A stretch of 64,000 nt of DNA. Source: Myxococcales bacterium. Lineage in GTDB: Bacteria > Myxococcota_A > Polyangia > Haliangiales > Haliangiaceae. The position numbers and the translations under genes were made by a program. The stretch covers positions 124,001-188,000 of the forward strand of contig JADJGV010000003.1 in NCBI GenBank assembly GCA_016707895.1, written 5' to 3'. This document shows positions 44,903 through 54,457 of this stretch, in pieces. The notes under the pieces are model-generated. The model was not told the DNA's origin. It saw only the letters and a list, made by a program, of their open reading frames with translations, and made no database searches. How positions within the stretch are numbered: position 1 is the first letter of the stretch; each line of letters opens with the position of its first letter.

Positions 44903-46183
44903 TTAGTCGCGGATCTCGCCGGTCACGGTGCCAAAGTTGATCTTGTTGCCGGCGATGATGGCCGCGGAGCGGCCTGGCGGGACGTCGACGACGATGCCGT
45001 CGGGGCGGGTGAGAGTCCATGCCGCGGTTGTCAGATTGCGGAGCCCGAGCTGGCTCGGGTTTGTCGGGTGCTGCGAGATGTCGGCGACGGGGGCCGCGTC
45101 GTCGGAGGAGCCGAGGTGATGGCCGCGCAGCTTGGCGTCGCGGGAGAGGACGATGACGTGCTCGTCGACCCGCATGCGCGGCGGCAGCGCGAGCGCACGC
45201 TTGCAGGACCAGCACGCGCCGGCACCTTGGCCCTGGTACGTGTCGGCGTCATAGAAGTTCTCGGCGCTGCAGGCGCAGGGGACGATGCCGTCGACGACTC
45301 GAGCAAACAGCTTGCGCCACTCCGACTCGCGCACGCGCTTGGTCGGGTAATGCATCCCCTCGGTGAAGGACCGCTCGAAGTGCTCGCGGACCGCGCGCGG
45401 GTAGAGTGCATGGAACGCGAGCGGGTTGTCATGGACGCCCTTCCGCGGCCGGTTGGAAGCATCGCCCGGATCGAAGATGTACAGCGGCTCGAAGCCGTAG
45501 AGCTTCTCGAGCGCCGGGATGTCCAGGCAGCGGATACGGGCTTCACGCTCGCCGTCCAGCGGGTGGCCGCCCATCAGCATGTGGAAGAGCAGCACCGCCA
45601 AAGAGAAGCGATCGGTCTCGGCCGACGGGAGTGCCTCGCGTCGCACGACCTCTGGCGCCATGAACCGCGGCGTACCGAGGATGCCGCCCGCGGTGGTGCC
45701 CGTCACGTCGACGTTGTCGTTGTCGCAGATCCGGACGTCACCGTCGACGGGGTCGAAGAACACGTTGGCGAACGAGATGTCCCGGTAGCAGAGCCCGAGG
45801 CTGTGCAGGCGCAAGAAGCCGTCTGCGAGTTGCCACGCTGCGGTCAGGAGCGCGCGGAACGTCGGCACGACACGACGCGCCATGAAGTCCTCGAGCGAGC
45901 GGAAGCGCGCCGCGCGAAGCTCCATGATGTAGCCGTACGTCCCGGTGTCGCGATCCTCGACGAGCTTTAGCGGCCAGAGGAAGCACGGCGCGGGCGGCCC
46001 CTTGTCGATCAGCCGCTCGATGCACGCTCGCTGTGCGCTGGTCGCGGTGTGCTGGTGGTAGACCTTCACCGCCACATCGCGGCCGTCGGCCTGCCCCAGC
46101 CAGACCTCGCCCTGACCGCCGCTGCCGAGGAGCTTGCGGCCGTTGATCCGGCCGCCGGCCGGTATCGTCATGAACTCGCGCAT
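44903..46183 (-). CDS. TerY-P type Ser/Thr kinase with C-terminal Cys pairs
   Basis: The 426-residue product is a protein kinase: GSGGQGEVWLGQ near residue 20 is the Gly-rich loop, DVAVKVY supplies the ATP-binding Lys, and YRDISFANVFFD near 136 is the catalytic loop with Asp and Asn. The metal-binding DFG is replaced by DND. C-terminal CAC near 305 and CWSC near 325 form a possible zinc ribbon. GGGAGGAGG six bases before the ATG at 46183 supports the start. With the PP2C and vWA genes just upstream it forms the TerY-P triad described for Ter-linked stress and DNA-processing systems. It overlaps the PP2C gene by 16 bases. Confidence 0.85.
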   Translation of the reverse strand: MREFMTIPAGGRINGRKLLGSGGQGEVWLGQADGRDVAVKVYHQHTATSAQRACIERLIDKGPPAPCFLWPLKLVEDRDTGTYGYIMELRAARFRSLEDFMARRVVPTFRALLTAAWQLADGFLRLHSLGLCYRDISFANVFFDPVDGDVRICDNDNVDVTGTTAGGILGTPRFMAPEVVRREALPSAETDRFSLAVLLFHMLMGGHPLDGEREARIRCLDIPALEKLYGFEPLYIFDPGDASNRPRKGVHDNPLAFHALYPRAVREHFERSFTEGMHYPTKRVRESEWRKLFARVVDGIVPCACSAENFYDADTYQGQGAGACWSCKRALALPPRMRVDEHVIVLSRDAKLRGHHLGSSDDAAPVADISQHPTNPSQLGLRNLTTAAWTLTRPDGIVVDVPPGRSAAIIAGNKINFGTVTGEIRD

Positions 46184-47007
46184 GGCGCGCCTCCTCCCTT
46201 GCTCGCGGGCCAGTAGAGCATCCCGAAGGCGATGTCGTCGCCGCTGCCTCCCGCCGACACTGCGTCCAGGATCTCCGGCAGCTGCCGCTCGACATCCGCC
46301 GGCTGACCGGTGCGCATCATCTCGAGGTAGTCCGGCGCGATCTGCTCGAACACAGCGTCGCTGGCGTACGACTTGCTGTAGCCATCGGTGCTGAGCAGGA
46401 GCAGCGTCTCGCGCCGGGGGGTGGGCAACACGCGAACCTGCAGCTTGGCCCACGCCTCGGGCTGGCAGAGGCTTGACGTCTCCTCGGCGAAGTGGGCGGG
46501 GTCGGCGGCGATCGGCCGCGCGAGCTCGCCGCCGGCGCCGGCGACCATCATGTCGCCGTCGCCCAGTTGCCCGAGGAGCAGAAACGTCGGCGTCGCCAAG
46601 GCGAACAGGAGGGTCGAGCCGTAGACTTGGAGGTCGATGGCGTCGTCGCCAGCATGCTGGTGAACGCGGTCGATCCAGTCGCGGACGAGATGGAGGCGGA
46701 GCGGATGGCTCGCGAAGGCGTGGACCCGGCGCAGCTCGCTCACGTCGTGGACCTCTTTCCCGAAGCGCAGGAGGTGATCGATGGCGACCTGCACGGCGAG
46801 CGCGGCACCGACGTCCGCTCGCTCGCTCGAGCCGTGCCCGTCCGCCACCGCGAGCGCGACCAGGCCTTCCGCCGCAGCCGCGGCGATCGCATCCTGGCCG
46901 GGGCGGTCCTCGCGCACGTGCTTCGCGCCGCGTACGCAGGCCTTGGCGAGCGTCGGGATGGGGGCCGGGGGTGCGGCTTCCTGCGGCGGCTCGAGTTCAC
47001 CAGACAT
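46168..47007 (-). CDS. PP2C-type Ser/Thr phosphatase
   Basis: The 279-residue product has PP2C motifs: VADGHGSSERADVGA near residue 60 (metal-binding DGHG), GQLGDGDMMV near 140 (the GD pair), LLLSTDGYSK near 195 and GSGDDIAFGML near 255. It should remove phosphate from proteins modified by the adjacent kinase. The ATG at 47007 and a GTG nine bases earlier are both possible starts. It overlaps the vWA gene upstream and the kinase gene downstream, so the triad is tightly coupled. Confidence 0.88.
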   Translation of the reverse strand: MSGELEPPQEAAPPAPIPTLAKACVRGAKHVREDRPGQDAIAAAAAEGLVALAVADGHGSSERADVGAALAVQVAIDHLLRFGKEVHDVSELRRVHAFASHPLRLHLVRDWIDRVHQHAGDDAIDLQVYGSTLLFALATPTFLLLGQLGDGDMMVAGAGGELARPIAADPAHFAEETSSLCQPEAWAKLQVRVLPTPRRETLLLLSTDGYSKSYASDAVFEQIAPDYLEMMRTGQPADVERQLPEILDAVSAGGSGDDIAFGMLYWPASKGGGAPCASS

Positions 47008-47692
47008 CGCCGGCACCGCCGGGGGTCGCAGGCGGCGGCGGCGGCAGCGGCACGTTCACGCCCTGCGACGAGGCCTGGGTCTGGCTGGCCGGCGCCGATG
47101 CCGCCTGCAGCACGGCCGTCGACGCCCAGCGGATGTACTTCACGAGCTGGTCGGCGTTGCTCGCCTGCAGTGGCTGCAGCTCCGGGTGGCCGATGAACTT
47201 CTGGAGCACGTCGAGCTGCGCGTCCTCACCTATCGCGATCGCGAGCCGGACTGCCTTCTTGCCCCAGGGTTCCGCCATGAGCGTCCGCAGTCCGCTGTCG
47301 AAGTCGTCCGTGGGAGCCCCGTCGGTGACCAGCACGAGCACCGGCGGCAACGCACGCTCGGGCATCGGCGGCGTCCTGAGCACATCGGCGACCAGTGAGA
47401 GCGCTCGCCCCATGGACGTCATGCCGCCGGCCGAGAGGTCGTTCCACTCGAACTGTTCGACGCTCGTCGCCTGCGAGTGGTGCCACTGCGCGCCATTCGC
47501 GAATGCCACCGAGCGGACGAGCACCTCGGCGTTCGGGTTACCCCGCGCGACCTCACGCATGTGCGGAATCGACTCGCGGATGGCCTGATTGAGCGACTGG
47601 ATCTTGTCACCCGCCATCGAGCTCGAGCAGTCGGCGATGAAGAAGAAGTGGAGTGGGCGGGTCGCGAGCGGTCCCCCGGGCAGCTTCGGCAT
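46997..47692 (-). CDS. vWA-domain protein, TerY-like
   Basis: The 231-residue product is a von Willebrand A domain. FFIADCSSSMAGDK gives the MIDAS DxSxS metal site, AGGMTSMGRAL the Thr and VLVTDGAPTDDF the second Asp. A Pro-rich tail follows (PLPPPPPATPGG). AGGGAGG lies six bases before the ATG at 47692, so I prefer it over the ATG at 47698, which abuts the Shine-Dalgarno. TerY-like vWA proteins are thought to be the scaffold or sensor of the TerY, phosphatase and kinase triad. Confidence 0.85.
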   Translation of the reverse strand: MPKLPGGPLATRPLHFFFIADCSSSMAGDKIQSLNQAIRESIPHMREVARGNPNAEVLVRSVAFANGAQWHHSQATSVEQFEWNDLSAGGMTSMGRALSLVADVLRTPPMPERALPPVLVLVTDGAPTDDFDSGLRTLMAEPWGKKAVRLAIAIGEDAQLDVLQKFIGHPELQPLQASNADQLVKYIRWASTAVLQAASAPASQTQASSQGVNVPLPPPPPATPGGAGDVW

Positions 47693-47713
47693 GATCATCC
47701 TCCCTTGACGATG

Positions 47714-49921
47714 CTACTTGCTTTCGTCCCCTGTCGAAACCAGCTTGGCGGCGAGTCGCTTCGCCACCGGCAGCGCGCGCGGCACCTGCTCCCACGTCTT
47801 GACCGCCAGGAATCGCGCGCCATCCAGTTCGTACAGCTCGCCGAGCTCGGGCGGCGCCTCGTCCGGGATGGAGGGTGGCGCTGACGCGGCTGGTACGGCG
47901 CTGGCCGCTGAGCGCGGTGGCGGCTGGAAGTGGAACTCGGCGTTCGCCTGCTTCTCGGCCGACTGGATCTTCTTGCGGAGCGCGTCCTCTTCCGTGCGCA
48001 GCGATTCGCGCGCGTTGCGCGAGCGCTCGACCGCCGCGCGTTCGTCGACGAGCTGGTCCGGAGGTGGGGTCCACGAGGTGATCCCGTCGAGCGCCCGGTT
48101 CGCGCGGTTCAACTTCTCCCGCGCGTCGTGCACCTTCCGCGCAGCGGCCTTCTTCTCCTCCTTGGGCGCGCTCTTCAGCGCCGCGAGCTCTCCCTCGACG
48201 GCTGTGAGCTCCACGGCGAGCGCGTCGCGATCGGGCACCAACGCTGCGGTGCGTACCGCGCGTGCCGCCTCGAGCCGGCGCTTCAACGCCTGCTCGGCAT
48301 CGGTCAGCTCGGCCGCGATCGCTGCGTGCCGCGGTTCGAGCACTCCGAGCGCCTCTCGCAGACGTTCGAGCTCGGCACGGGCGCCTGCGGTCTCGCCTTC
48401 CCACGCGGCTTGCTGCTCAGCGTGTGCCGCGCTGTCCTCCGCGTCCTGCCGTGCGGTCTGGCCTCGTTCCACGAGCCCGCGGACCTCGGTGGCGATCGCC
48501 GCGACATCGTTGCACACGACCTTCGCTTGATGTGCCTGCTGCGACGGTGCCAGCTCGCCGAGCTCGACGAGTCGCTCGCTCAGCCGCTTTCGCTGTCGCG
48601 CACGATCGTCCTGCCCGCGTAGCCAGCGACCGAGCCGGCCGAGCCATGACTGCTCATCGCGGTTCATCGCCGAGAGCGCCTCGCGGGACGCATCCACCTG
48701 CCGTCGCCACCACTCGTCGACGCGCTGCCAGCGCTGGACCAGATCGGACGCTCGCGCGCGTGGGGGGCGCGCCTCGGGCACGACGCTCCACGCATAGGTG
48801 ACGCGAACCGCCAGCGGAGGCGGGGCGGGCAGCGGCGGGGGGCCTGCTTGGTCGAAGGTCTCCAGCGCTGCGCGCAGGTCCGACACCGCGATCCGGTGAT
48901 GCTTCACGACTGGCTGTGGCTGCGGCGCCCCGGCGAGCATCAGCTCACCAGCGACGTCTCCGAGCCGGCGCCGCCGGTGGTAGGTCCAAGCCGGCGCCTG
49001 GCCGATCTTGCTCAGCCGATGGTTGAGGTCGATCGCGACGTGCCGGGGCAACTCGAGCTGCAGGCCGAACCCGTCGCCCACCAGGTCCATGACCGCTCGC
49101 TCGCGCGAGACGGCGAGCGGCGGCAGGCCGAGCTCGGCCCACACGACCTGCGCACCGACGCCGGCGTGAACGTCGGCATTCGTGAAGCTGTCGGACGCTG
49201 GCGGGAGAAAGACGAGGCGAGCGCCGCGGGACGCAACGCCCGCTGGCGCCACGCGGATCTCTGCGTCGGGGACCACATCCGCGAGCGGTCGCCCCACGAC
49301 GAATCGCCCGGCCGAGAGCACGAGGTCGTCGCCGGGGTCGTGGAACGGCGATCGGAGCGGCGGCCGGTAGGCCCATGTCGCGCTGGCGTCTGGCATGCCC
49401 TCGCGAACGGCGTGAAACCAGAACAGCGTCCGCGCGACGTCGTGCAACGAACGCGCGACCCCATCCTCGGCGGTGATAGCCCAGCGGCGCTCCTTGCCCG
49501 GCGGGCCCACCAGGAACAGCCCAGCGCGGCCCTCGTCGACCACGAGCCAGTCGGCTGGTGGCGCGGGGCCGAGCCGCGTCAGCACGTTGTCGGCTCGCGA
49601 CGACAGTCGGTTTCGCCACTGGGGGTCGTTCTCGATCGCACGGGGCGCGTACACGTAGAGGCGCGTCGACCGCGAGACGGCAGCCAGTGCGTGTGACAGG
49701 AGCGAAGTGCCCGCGCGATCTTCTGTGGATACGACGATCGCCATTCGCGCCCGATCGAGCAGCGCGCGGACGTGATCGGCCGCGAGTGCGGATGCGTCGG
49801 CCCACGGGAGGTCGATGGCCCCCTGCGAGCCGCGTTCCCAGGCGGCGTAGGTCTCGTCGCTGCGATCGACCTCCTTGGTGCGCGGCTCGCCGCGGATGGC
49901 TCCGGTCCTGGGCGTATTCAT
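47714..49921 (-). CDS. Large coiled-coil protein of the TerY-P operon
   Basis: The 735-residue product has an N-terminal domain with alternating strands and helices (MAIVVSTEDRAGTSLLSHAL, then WLVVDEGRAGLFLVGPPG) that resembles a degenerate PLD fold without HxK. A middle region is unknown. Residues about 400-680 form a long charged coiled coil (EELDRLREAL-like heptads, KSAPKEEKKAAARKVHDARE). The C-terminus is a short strand-rich domain. There is no Walker motif, so it is not a simple SMC. Its start overlaps the upstream gene (ATGA). It may bridge the helicase and the kinase triad, but that is inference. Confidence 0.7.
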   Translation of the reverse strand: MNTPRTGAIRGEPRTKEVDRSDETYAAWERGSQGAIDLPWADASALAADHVRALLDRARMAIVVSTEDRAGTSLLSHALAAVSRSTRLYVYAPRAIENDPQWRNRLSSRADNVLTRLGPAPPADWLVVDEGRAGLFLVGPPGKERRWAITAEDGVARSLHDVARTLFWFHAVREGMPDASATWAYRPPLRSPFHDPGDDLVLSAGRFVVGRPLADVVPDAEIRVAPAGVASRGARLVFLPPASDSFTNADVHAGVGAQVVWAELGLPPLAVSRERAVMDLVGDGFGLQLELPRHVAIDLNHRLSKIGQAPAWTYHRRRRLGDVAGELMLAGAPQPQPVVKHHRIAVSDLRAALETFDQAGPPPLPAPPPLAVRVTYAWSVVPEARPPRARASDLVQRWQRVDEWWRRQVDASREALSAMNRDEQSWLGRLGRWLRGQDDRARQRKRLSERLVELGELAPSQQAHQAKVVCNDVAAIATEVRGLVERGQTARQDAEDSAAHAEQQAAWEGETAGARAELERLREALGVLEPRHAAIAAELTDAEQALKRRLEAARAVRTAALVPDRDALAVELTAVEGELAALKSAPKEEKKAAARKVHDAREKLNRANRALDGITSWTPPPDQLVDERAAVERSRNARESLRTEEDALRKKIQSAEKQANAEFHFQPPPRSAASAVPAASAPPSIPDEAPPELGELYELDGARFLAVKTWEQVPRALPVAKRLAAKLVSTGDESK

Positions 49922-50982
49922 GGCGCCCCCAGGTCAAGCGCGGCGGCCAGCAGCCATCGACCGCGTGCGGTCAAGCCCGACGCCGCGAGCACCGCGGCAG
50001 GGTCGGGCGGCACCCCGGCCGTCGTCTCGAGCGGCGTTCCGGCAATCGTCGTCGTCCAGTGGCGCTCCCAGGCCGCTCGGGAGCAGTAGGCGTCGGCCTC
50101 GCCGGTTCGTGCCAGCGTCAGCGCGAGCGCCCACTCACGGGCCTGGGCGGCCGTCGCCGGCCCGACAGGTACCGCGTCCGCGACGACATCGTCGAAGGAC
50201 CCGAGGTCACCAGCATCGACCCTGCCGTGTCGAAGCCGTCGGATGAAGCGGTCGTCCCCACGAGCCGCCCCGCCGTCGTAGGCCATCAACACCCGCTGTT
50301 GGCGTTCGTCCCAGCGCCGCTCGCAGCGGGCGTACACGCCGGCGACCCGGTCGGTGGCGACGGTTCCGGGGGGTGACGTGAACGTGGTGTCACCGACGGT
50401 CCCCTCCACCCGCCAGGTGTTGTTGCCGCTGAGCGGGTCGAGCTCCCATCGAAGAGCGGCCGGAGCTAGCGATTTGGCGACGCACCGCGGGTCCTCACCA
50501 CGCGGGGCCGGAAGCGACTGGATCGAGAATCGCCCGCCGCCTTGGACGGCCGACGTCCAGATGCGGTCGGGCTCGACGACGAACCACGAGGGCACGGACG
50601 CCAGCCCGTCGAAAGCCGGCCTGGCGTCCTCGCCGCTGCGCTCGAAGTCGAGGACGTGGTGGCCGAACAGGGGATGCGTCGCGATCAGGAAGTTGTAGAC
50701 GCCTAGCTCCCACGCAGGCGCGTCCCCAGACTTGGCGCATGCGCGTCCCAGCGACGTCAGGACGCCGGCCGCATCGACCAAGCGTGTCTGCTCCAGGTGA
50801 CGCAGGATGTTGCGACGCCCCGTGTCCGACAGCCCCGGCAGCGCGCGGTCGATCTCGACGTCACCGATCGTCGCGCCCGAGGCGCACAACCGCTGCAACT
50901 CGGGCCGCTTCTCCCAGACCGCGAGCTCGGCGAACACCGTCAAGCTCCACAGTTCGACCATGCCGGTAAACGAGACCTTCAT
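49918..50982 (-). CDS. Winged-helix protein of the TerY-P operon
   Basis: The 354-residue product starts MKVSFTGMVELWSLTVFAEL. Residues about 40-85 look like a winged helix (DTGRRNILRHLEQTRLVDAA, then GVLTSLG), suggesting nucleic-acid binding. The remainder is a mixed domain I do not recognise. Its ATG at 50982 overlaps the helicase stop (ATGA), and its stop overlaps the coiled-coil gene (ATGA), so it is an integral member of the set. Confidence 0.68.
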   Translation of the reverse strand: MKVSFTGMVELWSLTVFAELAVWEKRPELQRLCASGATIGDVEIDRALPGLSDTGRRNILRHLEQTRLVDAAGVLTSLGRACAKSGDAPAWELGVYNFLIATHPLFGHHVLDFERSGEDARPAFDGLASVPSWFVVEPDRIWTSAVQGGGRFSIQSLPAPRGEDPRCVAKSLAPAALRWELDPLSGNNTWRVEGTVGDTTFTSPPGTVATDRVAGVYARCERRWDERQQRVLMAYDGGAARGDDRFIRRLRHGRVDAGDLGSFDDVVADAVPVGPATAAQAREWALALTLARTGEADAYCSRAAWERHWTTTIAGTPLETTAGVPPDPAAVLAASGLTARGRWLLAAALDLGAP

Positions 50983-53900
50983 CGGCGCCCTCCCAGGAGA
51001 CCCTGCAGGGTGGTCGGCTTGCTCTCGGCTGCGAGGGTGTTCAGCTCGTCGGAGCGACAGCGCTGAAAGAACGCGCGCTTGCCAACGAGCACCAGCATGA
51101 AGCGCGCGCGCGTGATGCCGACGTTCAGGCGATTCGGGCTGTCGATGTGGCCGGGCTTGCGCGTGTTCCGCAAGCTCAGCAACACGAGGTCGGCCTCGCG
51201 ACCCTGGAAGCGATCGACCGTCCCGCAGGTAAGGTCCGTGTGATCCAGCGAGAACCGCGTCTCGGCCCCCGTCAGCCCGGTGAGCCGGCGCAGCATGTCG
51301 CGGATGCCCAGCTCCTGCCGCGCGTAGAAGGCGAGGCACGCGACCTCCCATCGTCGACCATCGGTGCGCGGTGCGCGCATGGTCTTTCGCCAGTGCTCGA
51401 GCACGCGCGCCATGGCGTCGATCTCCGCGCGGTTCATGCCGCGCTCCTCGCTGCCATCGACGTCGAGCCACACCCGTCGAGCCGGCGCGGCAGGAAGAAA
51501 CGACCACCCGAGCTTCGCGTCCCGACCCTCGAGGGTGTTGGCGTCGCGCAGCGCGGCGCCATCGTAGAACAGTCGGCGTGGGAGATCGGAGATGTCGGCG
51601 TGCATCCGGTGTTGCCGGCTGAGCAGCACGGCACGCGAGCTCCACACGTCGTCGGGTATCGCCTCCGTCAAGGCGCTGTTCCGACGCACGCGGTGATCGA
51701 CACGCTTGACGCGCAGGCTCTCGATCACGCTCCGGACGCCGACATCCCGGATCGCGTCGACGGCGGCCTCGATGCCGGCCCAGCTTGCGGCTTCGGGCAT
51801 CAACGCGTCGACCTCCTCCTGCCGCCGCTTGCGGTCGCGGTCGGCACGTGCGCTCGAGAGCTGGTGTACGCGCCCGAGTCGCCAGCCGACCTCGCTCGCC
51901 CAGGTCTCCTCTCGGAGGAAGGTCTGCTGGGCACGCATCAGCCCGAGAGCATCCTCGCGCCGCAAGCGGCCGGCGTGCGCCGAGGCGATCGAGCCACCAG
52001 CCGTCTCGTGCCAGTGGCGGAACCGGTAGGAGAGGACGCCGACCTCTCGATCTGCCGTCGTCTGCAGCAGCCCGGCGGGCAGGAATGGTTCGACGCGCGG
52101 ACGCAGCTCGCGCGTGACGAGGATCCAGTCCGCCGCGAGGAGCCGCAGGGCCGAGGCCGTTCCCTGCGCGAGGTCCTGCAGCGCGAGATCCAGCGGCGAG
52201 CTCGGACGCTCGCAGACACGCACGACGAGCGGCCCGCGCGCGCTGGCCTTGCCCCGGCCTTCCATCTCCGCGACCAACGCATCGAGCACCTCGCCCGGCT
52301 CCTCGATCAGCCAGCGCTCACCCACGGAGCCCGCCTCCGGTCGCTGCAACTGGAACCGGAGCAGACAGGCGCGTTGGTGTGCCGGCGTGAGCGGCCGGTT
52401 GTTGTCGCGGACATCGGCGAGGCTGGCCTCCAGGTCGCGCGGGTCCGTGAACGGCGGGAGCTGCCGGACGTCGCCGACGATGATCCACCGCGTAGCCAGC
52501 AGCGCCGGCACCAGGAACTCCTGGAACGTTGTCTTGCTGGCCTCATCGACGATCAGCACGTCGAAGTGGGCCCTGCGTGGTCCTGCGGCCTCGTCGCCAC
52601 GGCGAATGTACGGGTGCGAGAGGATGCCGGTCGTCGTCCCGCAGGTGAGGTTGGTGGCCGCGAGGACGACGGACGTGGCCGCCCGCTCGAGCTCCCGATC
52701 CTCGAGGTCTGCCATCGTCCCGGCCGCACGCCAGGTGGACAGCAGCGCGTCGACCTTCTCGTCGAGCTGACACGATCGGACGCGCGGATCGACGCGGTCG
52801 GCGAGGCCGATCCGCACCGCCTCGACCTCCGGGAACTTGCCGACCAGTCGCTCGAGCACGTTGTCGACGGCGACGTGGGTCGTCGAGCACAGCAGCACCC
52901 GCAGGCCGCGCGCGATGAGCTGGAGCACCAGCTCGCAGATCGCGTGGGTCTTGCCCGACCCCGGCGGCCCCTCCAGGAAGGCGAAGTCGGGCGTCGCGAG
53001 CGCCTTCAGCACGAAGTCCCGCTGCTCGCGCGTGCCTTCCCAGCGGTCGTCGGCAAGCACGCGCCACGACGGCTCGCGACCGGGGCTGATCCGCGGCCAA
53101 TGCACCTTCGCCGGATCCTCGCAGAGCGTCAGCAGCCCTCGATGGTGCGGAAGTGGCAGGTCACGCAGCGCCTTCACCGACTGGAGCTGCCGGTTCAAGC
53201 CAGCGACGTTCGACGGCACGAACAGCGTGGACCCTTCGGTCGGAAGTCGGTCGAGCTCGAGACGGTACGTGTCGCGGCGAAAGCCAAGGACCCGGTAGGC
53301 ATGCGCGCGATCGCCGCCTTTCTGGGTCCTCACCTCGCGCAGGCCCTCGTCGCAGAACGCTGCGCGCGAATCGATCGTCGACTCGCCGTCGTCGCTCTCG
53401 TCGGCGAGGAGCTGGATCCACACGCCGCGCGCTCGCCGACGGCTGCTGCTTTCCTCTGTCCACATCCAGCGCACACCGTTGTCCGCGAGCAGCACCGGCG
53501 TGTCCGGCAGGATCGTCACCGGCAGCTCCTGCTCGCCGGCCCACGTGATGCTGGTGCGGTCACCGCGCAGCCGTGTGGCTCCATCGGTCGGAGCGACCGT
53601 GCGATGCATGATTCGATTGCCGGCAGCATCGCTGATGACGACGTCCGCTGTGCCCTCGATGACCAGGCGCAGCCCACCGCTCGCCTCGGCTCTGTGGAGT
53701 ACCTGCGCCGCCGTGCCGTCAGCGCGCTGCGCGAGCAGCTTCGACGGCCACGTCGCCGGCACCAAGCGCAGCGTGCAGCGCTGCCCTCCCCAGAACACCA
53801 TGTCCGCCGGATCCAGCGCCTCGCTCAACCAGACGACGAGGCCGTCCTGCCCCGTCTCGGCTCGCTCCGGCTTCACCGGCCGGTATTGCGCACCGACGAA

Positions 53901-54176
53901 CAGCGGCATCTCCCCCGGCACCGCGACGACTCCCTCGACCTGGTAGCAGGCCCCCGTGCTCGTGAGTTCGACCAGGCTGTCGAGGACGCGGAGCCGCAGC
54001 GGTCGCTCCGGCGGGACGGGTTCCCAGTGACACCGCGATCGCGCCTCGCGCTCCTTCGCGGCGAACTTCGCCGCATTCAGGTACTGCAGGAACGGCATCA
54101 GACACTCGTATGCCTGCCCCGACAGCGCCTGCGCGACGCGGGGTTGCGCCATGGCCGTGTAGTAGAGCGACTTCAC
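50979..54176 (-). CDS. SF1 UPF1/DNA2-like helicase
   Basis: The 1065-residue product has an N-terminal domain of about 390 residues, then GPPGSGKTHAICELVLQL (Walker A) near 404, DVLIVDEASKTTFQE (DEAS, motif II) near 543 and GDVRQLPPF (motif III). C-terminal CGTVDRFQGREADLVLLSLR near 985 and NVGITRARFMLVLVG (motif VI) follow. This is the AAA_11/AAA_12 helicase layout of the UPF1-like SF1 family. No nuclease motif is evident. The GTG start at 54176 is favoured because it overlaps the stop of the 94-residue gene (GTGA); an in-frame ATG at 54152 is the alternative. Confidence 0.85.
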   Translation of the reverse strand: MKSLYYTAMAQPRVAQALSGQAYECLMPFLQYLNAAKFAAKEREARSRCHWEPVPPERPLRLRVLDSLVELTSTGACYQVEGVVAVPGEMPLFVGAQYRPVKPERAETGQDGLVVWLSEALDPADMVFWGGQRCTLRLVPATWPSKLLAQRADGTAAQVLHRAEASGGLRLVIEGTADVVISDAAGNRIMHRTVAPTDGATRLRGDRTSITWAGEQELPVTILPDTPVLLADNGVRWMWTEESSSRRRARGVWIQLLADESDDGESTIDSRAAFCDEGLREVRTQKGGDRAHAYRVLGFRRDTYRLELDRLPTEGSTLFVPSNVAGLNRQLQSVKALRDLPLPHHRGLLTLCEDPAKVHWPRISPGREPSWRVLADDRWEGTREQRDFVLKALATPDFAFLEGPPGSGKTHAICELVLQLIARGLRVLLCSTTHVAVDNVLERLVGKFPEVEAVRIGLADRVDPRVRSCQLDEKVDALLSTWRAAGTMADLEDRELERAATSVVLAATNLTCGTTTGILSHPYIRRGDEAAGPRRAHFDVLIVDEASKTTFQEFLVPALLATRWIIVGDVRQLPPFTDPRDLEASLADVRDNNRPLTPAHQRACLLRFQLQRPEAGSVGERWLIEEPGEVLDALVAEMEGRGKASARGPLVVRVCERPSSPLDLALQDLAQGTASALRLLAADWILVTRELRPRVEPFLPAGLLQTTADREVGVLSYRFRHWHETAGGSIASAHAGRLRREDALGLMRAQQTFLREETWASEVGWRLGRVHQLSSARADRDRKRRQEEVDALMPEAASWAGIEAAVDAIRDVGVRSVIESLRVKRVDHRVRRNSALTEAIPDDVWSSRAVLLSRQHRMHADISDLPRRLFYDGAALRDANTLEGRDAKLGWSFLPAAPARRVWLDVDGSEERGMNRAEIDAMARVLEHWRKTMRAPRTDGRRWEVACLAFYARQELGIRDMLRRLTGLTGAETRFSLDHTDLTCGTVDRFQGREADLVLLSLRNTRKPGHIDSPNRLNVGITRARFMLVLVGKRAFFQRCRSDELNTLAAESKPTTLQGLLGGRR

Positions 54177-54457
54177 GTTGCGCCAGCTCGCTCGGTCACT
54201 TTGCCGGGGTGTTGGCGAATGCCGCGGTAACGAAGCATGCGCTCCACGTGCTCCGCGCCCTTCCAGTCTGTCACGAACGACGCGGCGTAGCCGGGCCTCG
54301 CAGTGCAGCAGCCTTGCTTCGGCGCGCAGAAGTCGCGCATGGCGCCGAGATCCTCGCTCCCGCCCGTGCCGAAGGGGTCGAGTTGCTTCCTGCTCATGCC
54401 ATTCCACCACGTTGGTTCGAAGTGCCAGACGTCGTCCGCGTTCGACCCCACGGCCAC
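54173..54457 (-). CDS. Small unknown protein preceding the helicase
   Basis: The 94-residue product contains VWHFEPTWWNGMSRKQ and a Cys-rich stretch (FCAPKQGCC), ending with a basic tail. Composition is protein-like rather than the Arg/Pro pattern of antisense frames. Its stop overlaps the helicase GTG start, which supports both genes. The start codon is GTG, and an upstream GTG two codons earlier is also possible. No family recognised. Confidence 0.5.
   Translation of the reverse strand: MAVGSNADDVWHFEPTWWNGMSRKQLDPFGTGGSEDLGAMRDFCAPKQGCCTARPGYAASFVTDWKGAEHVERMLRYRGIRQHPGKVTERAGAT

Noticed and set aside
51147..54230. A 1027-codon plus-strand open frame
   Set aside because: It is antisense to the UPF1-like helicase, with no motifs of its own.
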